Positions 41,701 through 48,865 of a stretch of DNA of 64,000 nucleotides are shown piece after piece. Source of the stretch: Dolomitihabitans soli (GTDB lineage: Bacteria; Actinomycetota; Actinomycetes; Streptosporangiales; Streptosporangiaceae). The translations under genes were made by a program, and so were the position numbers. Under the pieces are notes generated by a model. The model saw only the letters and a program-made list of their open reading frames with translations. It did no database searches and had not been told where the DNA came from. The stretch is taken from NCBI RefSeq assembly GCF_022213955.1, contig NZ_JAKNTW010000013.1, positions 62,001 through 126,000 on the forward strand, given 5' to 3'. Positions within the stretch are counted from its first letter, which is position 1; each line of letters starts with the position of its first letter.

Positions 41701-42433
41701 GTGGCTCCTGCCAGGGGCCCGGGGGCGGGGCGTGTTCCGGTGCGGCGGTGACCTCGTCACCGGTTCTGGCGGCGGCGGTCTCCGCCGGTGATGAGTACGG
41801 CCGACGGCCGTGGCCGGTGCGGCCCGGCGCGGGCGACTTGCCCGGCGCGGGCGGCTCGCTCGGGGTGCGTGGTTCGTTCGGGGTGCGTGGTTCGTTCGAT
41901 GCGATTGGTTCGTTGGATCCGCGTTGTTCGCCCGGTGCAGGCGACACATCCGGTACAGGCAGTTCGCCTGGTGCAGGCGGCACGTTGGATACAGGCGGTT
42001 CGCCTGGTGCAGGCGGTTCGCTCGATGTGCGTGGCCGGCTCGGGGTGCGGGGCGGGCCGATGGCGACGAGTTTGTCGGGACGCTCAGGACGCCCTCTAGG
42101 CGGCTCCTGGCCGCCCTCCTGGCCTTCCGGGGGCCTCGCCTCCTCCGGAGTGGCCCCGTGGCGTGGCGGGCCGTACGGCGGGGCGTAGGGGCGGCGGCGG
42201 GGGGCGGGGGCGGGCTCCTCGGCGGTCGGCGCGGAGAAGGGAGGCAGGACCCAGGGCGACGCCGGCGGCCCGCCCGTGCCCGGGTCTCCGGACGGTCCGG
42301 GCGGGGAGTGCTTGAGTGCCGGAGGGGATGTGGGTGGCTCCTGTGGCGGGGAGCCGGGTGTCACCTCGTCGCGGGTGCCGTCGTCGTCCGGCGGTCCCTG
42401 TCGTGAGCGCGGGTCGTGGGGGCCCGTGGCCAC
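38723..42433 (-). CDS. Giant Pro/Glu-rich membrane protein with BNR/propeller ectodomain
   Basis: 1236 residues from the GTG at 42433 (GAGGAGG nearby). Residues 1-470 are disordered and repeat-rich: first Pro-rich (PPAPGE, SNEP, TPNEP), then Trp/Glu/Arg-rich units TWERRREPEPGPES repeated about six times. One transmembrane helix at about 480-505 (LLVVVVLVATVGAGVLVWQW) follows a basic stretch. The 730-residue ectodomain contains many short repeats with WxSxDGxSW or W.SENG.W (WTSPDGFSWAAA, WVSPDGRSWTRVE, WTSENGVDWQRQ), as in sialidase/BNR beta-propellers. It may sense or bind an extracellular partner. No enzyme residues can be assigned. Convergent with the NUDIX gene. Confidence 0.85.
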   Translation of the reverse strand: MATGPHDPRSRQGPPDDDGTRDEVTPGSPPQEPPTSPPALKHSPPGPSGDPGTGGPPASPWVLPPFSAPTAEEPAPAPRRRPYAPPYGPPRHGATPEEARPPEGQEGGQEPPRGRPERPDKLVAIGPPRTPSRPRTSSEPPAPGEPPVSNVPPAPGELPVPDVSPAPGEQRGSNEPIASNEPRTPNEPRTPSEPPAPGKSPAPGRTGHGRRPYSSPAETAAARTGDEVTAAPEHAPPPGPWQEPPARPQEHPEPERAWEPEHRPEPGSEPEPTWERRREPEPGPESTWERRQESEAAWEPGSELTWERRRESESGPESPWEPRQEPEAAWESESGSEPTWGRLEPVWERRPAAAGEWEPEGEAGHRAERAGAAGEESGEESEELKLTWVDLRSAMPREEPPEPEPRWGDLYGPEREPAPDEPVHRVGRPPGGRPTRPDRLVAQGPAREPAQGGRYERGSDPPSAMRRSSPTRRRRSGRGLATPLLVVVVLVATVGAGVLVWQWVAGPVTTGLMLADGAGESGDNAFAVPGGGAGSSQVLNAVHSAGDTIVAVGSDTTSPVPRPLFLMSKNNGETWQLGNVTGQGGYESGPSTVGRVAGGDGRWLAVGDTTGGAPRGLWTSPDGFSWAAAPARSLAAFRGGDRIMDIARTKSGFVAVGSTVLGDGSAGPIAWVSPDGRSWTRVESRDIGTPDKVRAIKTVVARGDAVVALADPSEGASTSVILRSPDGGRDWLRTGAALPDVAPRPGALAVAADGFVLVPTRQRSNAGDVLVYCSPEGGEWARCGSIKGLPRASTGVSGLASSAAGVAAVVETGWEKYAVYTSENGRKWGRSADLGAVSGTLRALTISDAGTLVVGGDKRAAEVDNELVLMTAPKGSAARPVPLGEIEGLTRIARETSRLAASKGTYVAVGAAAGEAGIWTSRDGQSWTAAGPASMLGGPRQQSLGDVVHGRKGWLAVGGTMSNASATEPMLVTSEDGASWRRVPATDQLSPAGDDYFLVPHAVAAGESGYVIAGERRSPSGTVPALWFTPDTKRYNRSAKLPAGGAGVRIHDVSATAGGYVAVGGAGTAEHESGVVWVSEDGVNWTPRKRVTPPDATSAGLRHVVAVEDKIFAVGDARLDGGRRPFAAVSADNGVTWEYGWLPAEQAAAVEDLAASADGIVAVGWHGGGGEGDSATWTSENGVDWQRQGLNQAGLAGLGAQWLRAVAISGGDVVAVGRSTTYSADHLTLWRTNFHR

Positions 42434-42843
42434 GCTCAGCACCTCCTCATCGGGAGTCTTCCATCGGGCGTGAATCACGGTGAAGCGGTCGTGCCGGCGG
42501 GTCCGGGCGGTCGCCGAACCCTCCCAGGCTCGGAGTATCACACACGGACCGTTTCAGGTGCCTCCCTTCGCATTCGCCTGTGCACAAGGGGAACCCGATG
42601 TCCGGATCCAGAGACGATCACCTCCCGCCGTCAGCGAATTCGTACCCCCTCCAGGGCAACACAACAGACGCCCTGTGGCGAGATCTCTAGTCATATTTCT
42701 CAATCGACGACTCGACGGCTCGACGCCGGCCGTACGAGCCTCGCCGGGGACCTGCGCAATCGGACGAACGGCTCCTCCGGCGGCCAACCCGGGCATTCGG
42801 CTCCGCCCTACCGTCCCGACCGGGAAGCGCGGTCAGCGGTCCG
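42434..42843. other. 410 bp intergenic stretch
   Basis: Lies between the CPBP protease stop and the giant protein start, both minus strand. Frames here are short and without protein character. It should carry the promoter of the giant protein; I see no clear -10/-35 pair and no strong hairpin. Confidence 0.5.
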
Positions 42844-43833
42844 CTACATGTTCACCGGCAACGCCGGCGGCCGCCACGCCTCGGGGGAGGTCGTGCGGAC
42901 GGACTTCTTACGCGCGTACACGAGCACTAGGACCGCGAAGACGGTCAACTGCACGACTGTGCCCGCCATCGACTGCCAGGCCACGGCGCCCTGCCGCAGG
43001 GTGTCCTCGATCGTGCCGGCCGCCGCGCTGATGCCGAACCCGAGCATGTTGTTGACCACGTGCAGGGCGATGGGCGCCTCCAGCCCGCCGGTGCGGACCG
43101 CCAGCCAGCCCATCAGCGCGCCGAAGGCGAACACGTCGATGATCCCCCAGTCGGTGTAGCCGTGCAGCGCGGTGAACGCGGCCGCGCCGAGCAGGATCGC
43201 GGGCCACGGGGTACGCAGGTAGGCGCCGAACGCCTGGAGCAGCCAGCCCCTGAAGACGTACTCCTCGCTCGCCGCCTGGAAGGGCACCAGCAGCAACGCG
43301 ATGACCAGACCGGGCAGGAACCTCTCCCAGCCCGCCCAGCCGAACAGGCCGGACACCGGCTCGCCGGTCAGCGCGTACGCCACGGCTATCGCCGCCTGCC
43401 CGAGCACCCCGGCCAGCAACGCGAGCAGGACGCAGAACAGCATCCAGCTCCACCGCAGCCGCCCGACCACGGAGGAGAGCGTGCCCGGCGGGCGGCGCTG
43501 GACGAGCCAGGTCACGCCGTACACGATCGGGAGTCCCAGCGCGAGCGACAGCAGCGTCACGCCCATGCCCATGAGCGGCTGGGTGAAGGTCACGCCGTCG
43601 CTCCGCAGCAGCGGCGTGCCCAGCAGCAGGGACACGAAGAAACCGCCGAACAGGACCGCGAGGGACACCAGCAGGAAGCCCGCGACGATCAGCAGCGTGC
43701 CCAGCAGGGGACGCCACCATCGGTGCGCCGTCGTACGGGCCAAGTGGTCGTATCTCGTCCCGGGCTCGGCGCGCCTGATCCACGGCTGCGGCGGTGGCGG
43801 CTGCGGCGGCCCGTACGGGTGGTAGTCGGCCAT
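42844..43833 (-). CDS. CPBP family intramembrane metalloprotease
   Basis: 329 residues from the ATG at 43833; the longer frame upstream is antisense to the next gene. A short Pro-rich N-terminus is followed by about eight membrane helices. Abi/CPBP motifs: SEEYVFRGWLLQ (EExxxR, active-site Glu pair), FTALHGYTDWG (His), and ALHVVNN (HxxxN). These make an intramembrane glutamate/metal protease, akin to Rce1 and to bacteriocin-immunity proteins. Cytoplasmic basic tail. Divergent from the exported protein gene with 103 bp between starts. Confidence 0.9.
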   Translation of the reverse strand: MADYHPYGPPQPPPPQPWIRRAEPGTRYDHLARTTAHRWWRPLLGTLLIVAGFLLVSLAVLFGGFFVSLLLGTPLLRSDGVTFTQPLMGMGVTLLSLALGLPIVYGVTWLVQRRPPGTLSSVVGRLRWSWMLFCVLLALLAGVLGQAAIAVAYALTGEPVSGLFGWAGWERFLPGLVIALLLVPFQAASEEYVFRGWLLQAFGAYLRTPWPAILLGAAAFTALHGYTDWGIIDVFAFGALMGWLAVRTGGLEAPIALHVVNNMLGFGISAAAGTIEDTLRQGAVAWQSMAGTVVQLTVFAVLVLVYARKKSVRTTSPEAWRPPALPVNM

Positions 43834-43936
43834 GCCTCCCATTGTTCCCAACTTGTGCAGTGCGCATTTGTTCATAGACGGCGGCGCGGATCGGGCCGAC
43901 TCTGAGGACGGAGAAGACGACCCAGGGAGAAGAGCC

Positions 43937-44617
43937 ATGGCAAGGCTGGGACCTTTACTGACGCTCGCGGCGGGAGGATCTCTCGCCGTCGCGCTGGGCG
44001 TGCTCAGCGTCACCGCGACACCCGGCACGGAACCGACGGCCGCCGGCGCCCTCGCGCCGGCCGCGAGCGCACCGGGGAACACCCCGGTGGACACCAATGC
44101 GAACCCATCCCCGAAAGCGGCCAAAACCGCCAAGCCCACCCCGATACGCGCTGACTTCGCCGGCCGGGTCAAGGGGAACCAGGGGCTGATCGCCGTCTCC
44201 GTCCGCAACGGGAAGGCGATCGCCTACTTCTGCGACGGCAAGATCGAGGCGTGGTTCAAGGGCAAGGCCAAGGATGGGGCGGTCGAGCTCGACGGCTTCG
44301 GCGACTCCTCGGTGACCGCCCGGCTGAAGGACGGCAGGGCCTCCGGTGAGATCGAGCTGGGCAGGCAGCGCTGGGACTTCTCCGCGTCCACCGCGCGCAA
44401 GCCGTCCGGGCTCTACCGGGCGAGCGCGATCATCCGCGGCGCACGGCTCAAGTCCGGCTGGATCGTGCTGGCGGACGGCACGCAGACCGGCTTCACCTCA
44501 CTCGGCGAGAAGCAGGTCCCCACTCCGACGCTGACCCCCGGCGCGGATCCCACGATCGACGGCGAGCGCGTCGAGGCCAAGGACGTGGACGGGTTCATCG
44601 AGGAGATGACGTCATGA
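43937..44617 (+). CDS. Exported protein coupled to DUF6529 gene
   Basis: 226 residues from the ATG at 43937 (AGGGAGAAGAG upstream). An N-terminal hydrophobic segment (about 5-28) acts as signal peptide or anchor, followed by a low-complexity Ala/Pro/Thr linker (30-70) and a beta-rich domain about 75-185 (GNQGLIAVSVRNGKAIAYFC, GEIELGRQRWDFSAS). The last 35 residues are acidic and stop in EEMTS. Its TGA overlaps the ATG of the next gene, a four-helix membrane protein, so they likely form one complex. Function unknown. Confidence 0.75.
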   Translation: MARLGPLLTLAAGGSLAVALGVLSVTATPGTEPTAAGALAPAASAPGNTPVDTNANPSPKAAKTAKPTPIRADFAGRVKGNQGLIAVSVRNGKAIAYFCDGKIEAWFKGKAKDGAVELDGFGDSSVTARLKDGRASGEIELGRQRWDFSASTARKPSGLYRASAIIRGARLKSGWIVLADGTQTGFTSLGEKQVPTPTLTPGADPTIDGERVEAKDVDGFIEEMTS

Positions 44618-45204
44618 CCATCCCCCAGCCCAGCCCTTTCCAGGGCCCTCCCGCTCTCGCACCGGGCGCTCCCCGGCGGAGCCTGGTCACGCTGCTCCTC
44701 CCCCTGCTGGCCGGCGGCGTGGTCGCGGTCGCCCTCGGCGTCTACGGCGGCCTGCACACCCCGACCGGCTTCGCCGTCGGCCCCGCCGGCTTCTCCGGGC
44801 CGCTCGCCATGAAGTCGTGGCTGACCACGGGCGCCTTCCTGGGCGCCGTCGTCCAGATGACGTCCGCCCTGATCATGTACGGCAGGCTGAAGGTCGCCGC
44901 GCCGGCCTGGATCGGCACGCTGCACCGCTGGTCGGGCCGGATCGCCTTCGTGCTGACGATCCCGGTGGCCTTCCACTGCCTCTACGCGCTGGGGGCGCGG
45001 TACGACGAGCCACGGGTGATGATCCACTCACTGCTCGGCTGCTTCTTCTACGGGGTGTTCACGGCCAAGATGCTCGCGCTCCCCAAACGCGGGCTGCCCG
45101 GCTGGGGCCTGCCCGCGCTCGGCGGCCTGGCGTTCACCGCCCTGGTCGGACTCTGGCTCACCTCGTCGCTGTGGTTCTTCACCACGATCGGGGTGACCCT
45201 CTGA
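44614..45204 (+). CDS. DUF6529-like four-helix membrane protein, possible heme b
   Basis: 196 residues, four to five membrane helices after a Pro-rich N-terminus. Histidines in TLHRWSGR (about 104), VAFHCLYAL (about 120) and IHSLLGC (about 138) are placed in or next to helices as in cytochrome b561-type proteins, so heme binding and transmembrane electron transfer are plausible. I recall the name DUF6529 for such proteins. Translationally coupled (ATGA) to the exported protein before it, which could be its external partner. Ends 5 bp from the convergent aldolase-type gene. Confidence 0.75.
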   Translation: MTIPQPSPFQGPPALAPGAPRRSLVTLLLPLLAGGVVAVALGVYGGLHTPTGFAVGPAGFSGPLAMKSWLTTGAFLGAVVQMTSALIMYGRLKVAAPAWIGTLHRWSGRIAFVLTIPVAFHCLYALGARYDEPRVMIHSLLGCFFYGVFTAKMLALPKRGLPGWGLPALGGLAFTALVGLWLTSSLWFFTTIGVTL

Positions 45205-45209
45205 CTGCG

Positions 45210-46142
45210 TCAGGGGGTGAAGGACGAGGTGCGCGTCATCCCGGCGGCACGGCCCTTGGCGGCGATGACCAGGGCCATCTTGCGGGACGCCTCGTCGATC
45301 ATCTCGTCGCCGAGCATGACCGCGCCGCGCCGTTCGACCGTCGTGGCGTGCTCGTAGGCGTCGAGGATGAGTTCGGCGTGGTCGTAGTCGTCCTGGCCGG
45401 GTGAGAACACCTCGTTGGCCGCCTCCACCTGGGAGGGGTGCAGCACCCACTTGCCGTCGAAGCCGAGCGCGGCGGCCCGGCCGGCCACCCTGCGGTAGCC
45501 GTCGAGGTCCTTGATCTGGAGGTACGGGCCGTCGATGGCCTGCAGGTCGTGGGTCCTGGCGGCCATCAGGATGCGCATCAGGATGTAGTGGTACGCGTCG
45601 CCCTCGGTGTAGCCGGGCGGCTGCTCCCCCACCACCAGGGTGCGCATGTTGATCGACGCCATGAAGTCGGCGGGCCCGAAGACCAGCGTCTCCAGCCGCG
45701 GCGAGGAACCGGCGATGGCGTCGACGGCGACCAGCCCGCGGGCGTTCTCGATCTGGGCCTCGATGCCGATCCGGCCGACCTCGAAGCCCATGGTCCGCTC
45801 GATCTGGGTGAGCAGCGTGTCGAGCCAGACCACCTGGCCGGGATCCTGCACCTTGGGGAGCATCAGGCAGTCGAGGAACTCCCCCGCGCCCTCCACGACC
45901 TCGATCACGTCGCGGTAGGTCCACTGGGTGGTCAGGTCGTTCACCCGCACCACGCGCACCTTGCCGCCCCAGTCGCCCTCGCGCAGCGCTGCCACGATGT
46001 TGCGGCGGGCCTCCGGTTTGGCGAGCGGCGCGACCGAGTCCTCCAGATCGAGGAACACCTCGTCGGCGGGCAGTCCCCGCGCCTTCTCCAGGAACCGCGG
46101 GTTGCTGCCGGGCACCGCCAGGCAGGAGCGACGTGAGCGCAT
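45210..46142 (-). CDS. HpcH/HpaI-type CoA-ester lyase (CitE-like)
   Basis: 310 residues. SCLAVPGSNPRFLEKARGLP, DEVFLDLEDSVAP (substrate/metal Asp and Glu), RVNDLTTQW, LPKVQDPGQV, IEAQIENARGL (metal Glu), FGPADFMAS and GFDGKWVLHPSQVEAAN are the motifs of the CitE/malyl-CoA lyase group. It cleaves or forms a C-C bond of a 3-hydroxyacyl-CoA, Mg-dependent; solitary CitE homologues in actinobacteria act on beta-hydroxyacyl-CoA. Start ATG 46142; GTG 46148 also in frame. No citrate lyase alpha or gamma gene nearby. Confidence 0.9.
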   Translation of the reverse strand: MRSRRSCLAVPGSNPRFLEKARGLPADEVFLDLEDSVAPLAKPEARRNIVAALREGDWGGKVRVVRVNDLTTQWTYRDVIEVVEGAGEFLDCLMLPKVQDPGQVVWLDTLLTQIERTMGFEVGRIGIEAQIENARGLVAVDAIAGSSPRLETLVFGPADFMASINMRTLVVGEQPPGYTEGDAYHYILMRILMAARTHDLQAIDGPYLQIKDLDGYRRVAGRAAALGFDGKWVLHPSQVEAANEVFSPGQDDYDHAELILDAYEHATTVERRGAVMLGDEMIDEASRKMALVIAAKGRAAGMTRTSSFTP

Positions 46143-46282
46143 GGGCACACGCTAGCGGGGCGGGCGGGGCCGGTCTGTGGCGGGCCACCACAAAGGCGGG
46201 TGGCCGTTCTTGGCGTGGATGGAGTTCCCTTGCGCGGCGTATGTCCGAAGAATGGTGGCAACCAACGTAAGGGAGCAACAAC

Positions 46283-46849
46283 ATGGCGAACGTCTCCGCG
46301 GTGGATCGCCGCGCCGTACTGAGTGACCTCCTGCCGGGGGCGTGGGTCCGTGACGCGACCCTGGTCGTCGGCGCGGCGGGGCTCACCGGGCTCGCGGCCC
46401 AGATCAGCTTCCCGGTTCCCGGCACGGTCGTGCCGGTGACGCTGCAGACCTTCGCCGTCCTGCTGGCGGGCGCCTCGCTCGGGCCGGTGCGCGCCTTCCT
46501 GGGGATGGCGCTCTACGTGGCTCTCGGTCAGATCGGCCTGCCCTGGTTCGCCCCCGACGGCGGCAACGCCACTCTCGGGTACGTCGTCGGGTTCGTCCTC
46601 GCCGCCACCGTCGTGGGGGCCCTGGCGAAGCGCGGCGGCGACCGTACGCCGCTGCGCACGCTCGCCACGATCGGCCTGGGCACGCTGCTGATCTACGCGA
46701 TCGGGGTGCCCTGGCTGATGGTGGCCAACGGCTTGGACCTGTCCGGGGCCGTGGCCGGCGGCGTGCTGCCGTTCCTGCTGGGCGACGCTCTGAAGGTGCT
46801 GGTCGCGGCGGGGCTGCTGCCGGTGGCCTGGCGGTTGACGCGCCGCTGA
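46283..46849 (+). CDS. bioY: Biotin transporter substrate-binding subunit BioY
   Basis: 188 residues with about six helices. FPVPGTVVPVTLQTFAVLLA (about 42-61), LYVALGQIGLPWFA and GGNATLGYVVGF are the biotin-binding S-component signature of ECF transporters. No bioM/bioN genes accompany it, so it may work alone or with a shared energising module. AAGGGAG precedes the ATG. A BirA/BioR site is not evident upstream. Confidence 0.93.
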   Translation: MANVSAVDRRAVLSDLLPGAWVRDATLVVGAAGLTGLAAQISFPVPGTVVPVTLQTFAVLLAGASLGPVRAFLGMALYVALGQIGLPWFAPDGGNATLGYVVGFVLAATVVGALAKRGGDRTPLRTLATIGLGTLLIYAIGVPWLMVANGLDLSGAVAGGVLPFLLGDALKVLVAAGLLPVAWRLTRR

Positions 46850-46948
46850 GCGGGGCGCCCCTCAAATCCGCCTTATATTGACCTTAACGGGCTACGTGCG
46901 AGATTTGAGGGGCGGGCGTCGCCCGCTTTCACCCAGGGGGGTAACAGC

Positions 46949-47305
46949 GTGCGCGTCCTCATCGTCGAAGACGAACCCACGCTCGCCGACATCGTTGCCG
47001 AAGGTCTGCGAGACGAGGGCATCACCGCCGATGTCGCCTATGACGGTGACATCGGCAAATTACTTGTCACCGCCCACGAGTACGACGTGATCATCATCGA
47101 CCGTGACGCCCCGGCGATGTCCCACGTGGAGATGCGCCGCCTCCTGACCGACTCGCCGGCGCGCATCCTGCTCATCGCCGCCGCCGGCACCGCCGTACCG
47201 CCGCTCGGCACCGACTCCTATCTGCCCAAGCCGTTCACCTATCCGGAACTCGTGGCCCGAGTGCGCGCCCTCGGCGCGGAAGGTGGTCATAGAGTCGTCC
47301 TGTGA
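46949..47305 (+). CDS. Receiver-only response regulator, shortened
   Basis: 118 residues, GTG start. Acidic pocket VEDEP at 7-10, phosphoacceptor Asp51 in IIIDRDAP and Lys94 in YLPKPF are kept; the conserved Thr/Ser is Ala (LIAAAG). Compared with OmpR-type receivers, the helix between AAAGT and DSYLPKP is about eight residues short. No DNA-binding domain follows: the stop overlaps the GTG of the next gene. No histidine kinase is adjacent. It may act by protein contact, perhaps with the coupled product downstream. Confidence 0.82.
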   Translation: MRVLIVEDEPTLADIVAEGLRDEGITADVAYDGDIGKLLVTAHEYDVIIIDRDAPAMSHVEMRRLLTDSPARILLIAAAGTAVPPLGTDSYLPKPFTYPELVARVRALGAEGGHRVVL

Positions 47306-47673
47306 GCCTGCCGCTGATCGAAGAAGGCGCCAAGAAGTCGAGCGTCCTGTGGATCTCGCTGGACCGGCCGAGACTGGCCTGGCACGCGTGGCACGACGGC
47401 GCGATCTATCTGGTGACGGGCGGGGACGAACAGCACCTCCCCGGCCTCGCCGAGGCGACGCGGGTGCGGGTCACCTTGCGCAGCAAGGACAAGGGCGGTG
47501 AACTGGTCGCCTTCGACGCCGCCGTGGAGGTGATCGACCAGGCGGTGGCCGCCGAGGCGGTGGCCGTGCTGGCGAAGGAGCGCCTCAACGCGCCCGACGG
47601 AGCCGGCATGACGGTCCGCTGGGCCCGCGACTCCCACGTCGTGCGGCTCACCCCACAGCCTCAGGCTTCCTGA
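47302..47673 (+). CDS. Conserved split-barrel-like protein coupled to receiver gene
   Basis: 123 residues, GTG start in a GTGA overlap with the receiver gene. Beta-rich: KSSVLWISLDRPRLAWHAWH, GAIYLVTGGDEQHLPGL, RVRVTLRSKDKGGELVAFDA. The pattern resembles the pyridoxamine-phosphate-oxidase/flavin split barrel, though no cofactor motif is sure. Conserved in related actinomycetes as I recall. Function unknown; coupling suggests action together with the receiver. Confidence 0.7.
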   Translation: MSLPLIEEGAKKSSVLWISLDRPRLAWHAWHDGAIYLVTGGDEQHLPGLAEATRVRVTLRSKDKGGELVAFDAAVEVIDQAVAAEAVAVLAKERLNAPDGAGMTVRWARDSHVVRLTPQPQAS

Positions 47674-47698
47674 GCCCGGCCCACCTCAAAGCCTCCGG

Positions 47699-47861
47699 CC
47701 GTACGGCTCACGCCACACCCCCGACCTGCGACCGTACGGCTCACCCCGAGCTCCGACCCGTACGGCTCGCCCCACACGCCCCGACCTGCGGCCCGTACGG
47801 CCCATCCCAAGCTCCGACCCGTACGGCTCGCCCCACACGCCCCGACCTGCGGCCCGTACGG
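47699..47861. repeat. Tandem repeats with regularly spaced CCGTACGG palindromes
   Basis: The palindromic octamer CCGTACGG starts at 47699, 47732, 47758, 47793, 47819 and 47854, so spacing alternates 33, 26, 35, 26, 35 bp. Around it a 61 bp unit (CGCCCCACACGCCCCGACCT followed by GCGGCC, then CATCCCAAGCTCCGAC) occurs almost three times. The array fills the gap between two convergent genes and stops two bases before the stop codon of the transporter gene. Open frames through it are low-complexity and not credible. Confidence 0.85.
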
Positions 47862-47862
47862 C

Positions 47863-48810
47863 TCACGCCACGCCGACGGGCTCCGACTCCCTGACGACGC
47901 CGGGTGCCGGGGGCGCCAGGGCGGTCGCACGCTGGGCCAGGATCGCGCCGGTGATGACGATCAGCCCGCCGACGATCTGGAACGGGCCGAGCGCCTCGCC
48001 GAGCAGCACCCAGGCGATGACGGCGCCCGCGATGACCTCCAGCGAGGCGACCGTGGCGCCCACCGCCGCCGACAGCCGGCGAACCGCGTTCACGCCGGTG
48101 ATGTAGGCGAGGACCGTCGCCACCACGATCAGCCAGAGGAACGCGCCCAGGACGGGAAGCGTGTTGCCGCCGAGCGTGGCGGTCCCGGCGAGGGCGGACC
48201 AGTCGATGGTCCACGGCCGCGCCAGCGGCGCCAGTGCGACCGCGGCGCCGGCCAGGCCCCAGGCGATCAGGCCGAGGGGATCGACCTCAGGCCCGAAACT
48301 ATCGCTGAGCAGGAAATATCCGGCACAGCACGCGGCCGCCCCCGCCGCCAGCAGCAGCCCGATCCCGTCCAGCCTCATCCCCTGCCACGCCTCGACCACG
48401 ATGCCCAGCCCGACCACCGCGACCACCGCCCCGATGAAGGCCGACCGCGGCAGCCGTACCCCGCGCACGAACCTGACCCACACCACGACCAGCACCGGCG
48501 CGGTGAACTCGATCAGCAGCGCCACCCCGACCGGCAACCGCGTGATGGCCTGGAAGAACAGCGCCTGCACCCCCGCGACCGCCACGACGGCGTACGCGGC
48601 CGTGAACGGCAACCGCTTCTTCGGGATGCGCAACGCCCTCGGCTTGAAGATCGCCAGTACGGCGAGCAGCAGCACGGCGGCGCCGGCCATCCGCAACCAC
48701 ACGGCCTCCAGCGGAGGAAGTCCCCCCGCCGCGAGGAATTTGGCCATGGGGCCGGAGAACCCGAAACAGGCCGCGGAGACCACCGCGATGGCCAGTGCCG
48801 CTCTCTTCAT
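47863..48810 (-). CDS. EamA/DMT-family transporter (RhaT-like)
   Basis: 315 residues with ten membrane helices in two EamA repeats (about 5-140 and 150-290). Typical marks: FSGPMAKFLAAGGLPPLEAV, EFTAPVLVVVWVRFV in repeat 1, and SLEVIAGAVIAWVLLGEALG with GGLIVITGAILA in repeat 2. Drug/metabolite exporter of unknown substrate, possibly amino acids. It is 55 bp downstream of the sigJ-type gene on the same strand, so it may be in its transcript. Confidence 0.9.
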   Translation of the reverse strand: MKRAALAIAVVSAACFGFSGPMAKFLAAGGLPPLEAVWLRMAGAAVLLLAVLAIFKPRALRIPKKRLPFTAAYAVVAVAGVQALFFQAITRLPVGVALLIEFTAPVLVVVWVRFVRGVRLPRSAFIGAVVAVVGLGIVVEAWQGMRLDGIGLLLAAGAAACCAGYFLLSDSFGPEVDPLGLIAWGLAGAAVALAPLARPWTIDWSALAGTATLGGNTLPVLGAFLWLIVVATVLAYITGVNAVRRLSAAVGATVASLEVIAGAVIAWVLLGEALGPFQIVGGLIVITGAILAQRATALAPPAPGVVRESEPVGVA

Positions 48811-48865
48811 GACACACCCAACCTGTGTAACTACCGTTAGATGTGTTTGATGCTGTCACATCGAC

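Noticed and set aside
42480-43031. 183-residue plus-strand frame in the gap before the giant protein
   Set aside because: Arg/Pro-rich, no ribosome site, and runs antisense into the CPBP protease gene.
47699-47861. Possible CRISPR array or attachment site
   Set aside because: The parts between the octamers are themselves repeated, so they are not unique spacers; no integrase nearby.
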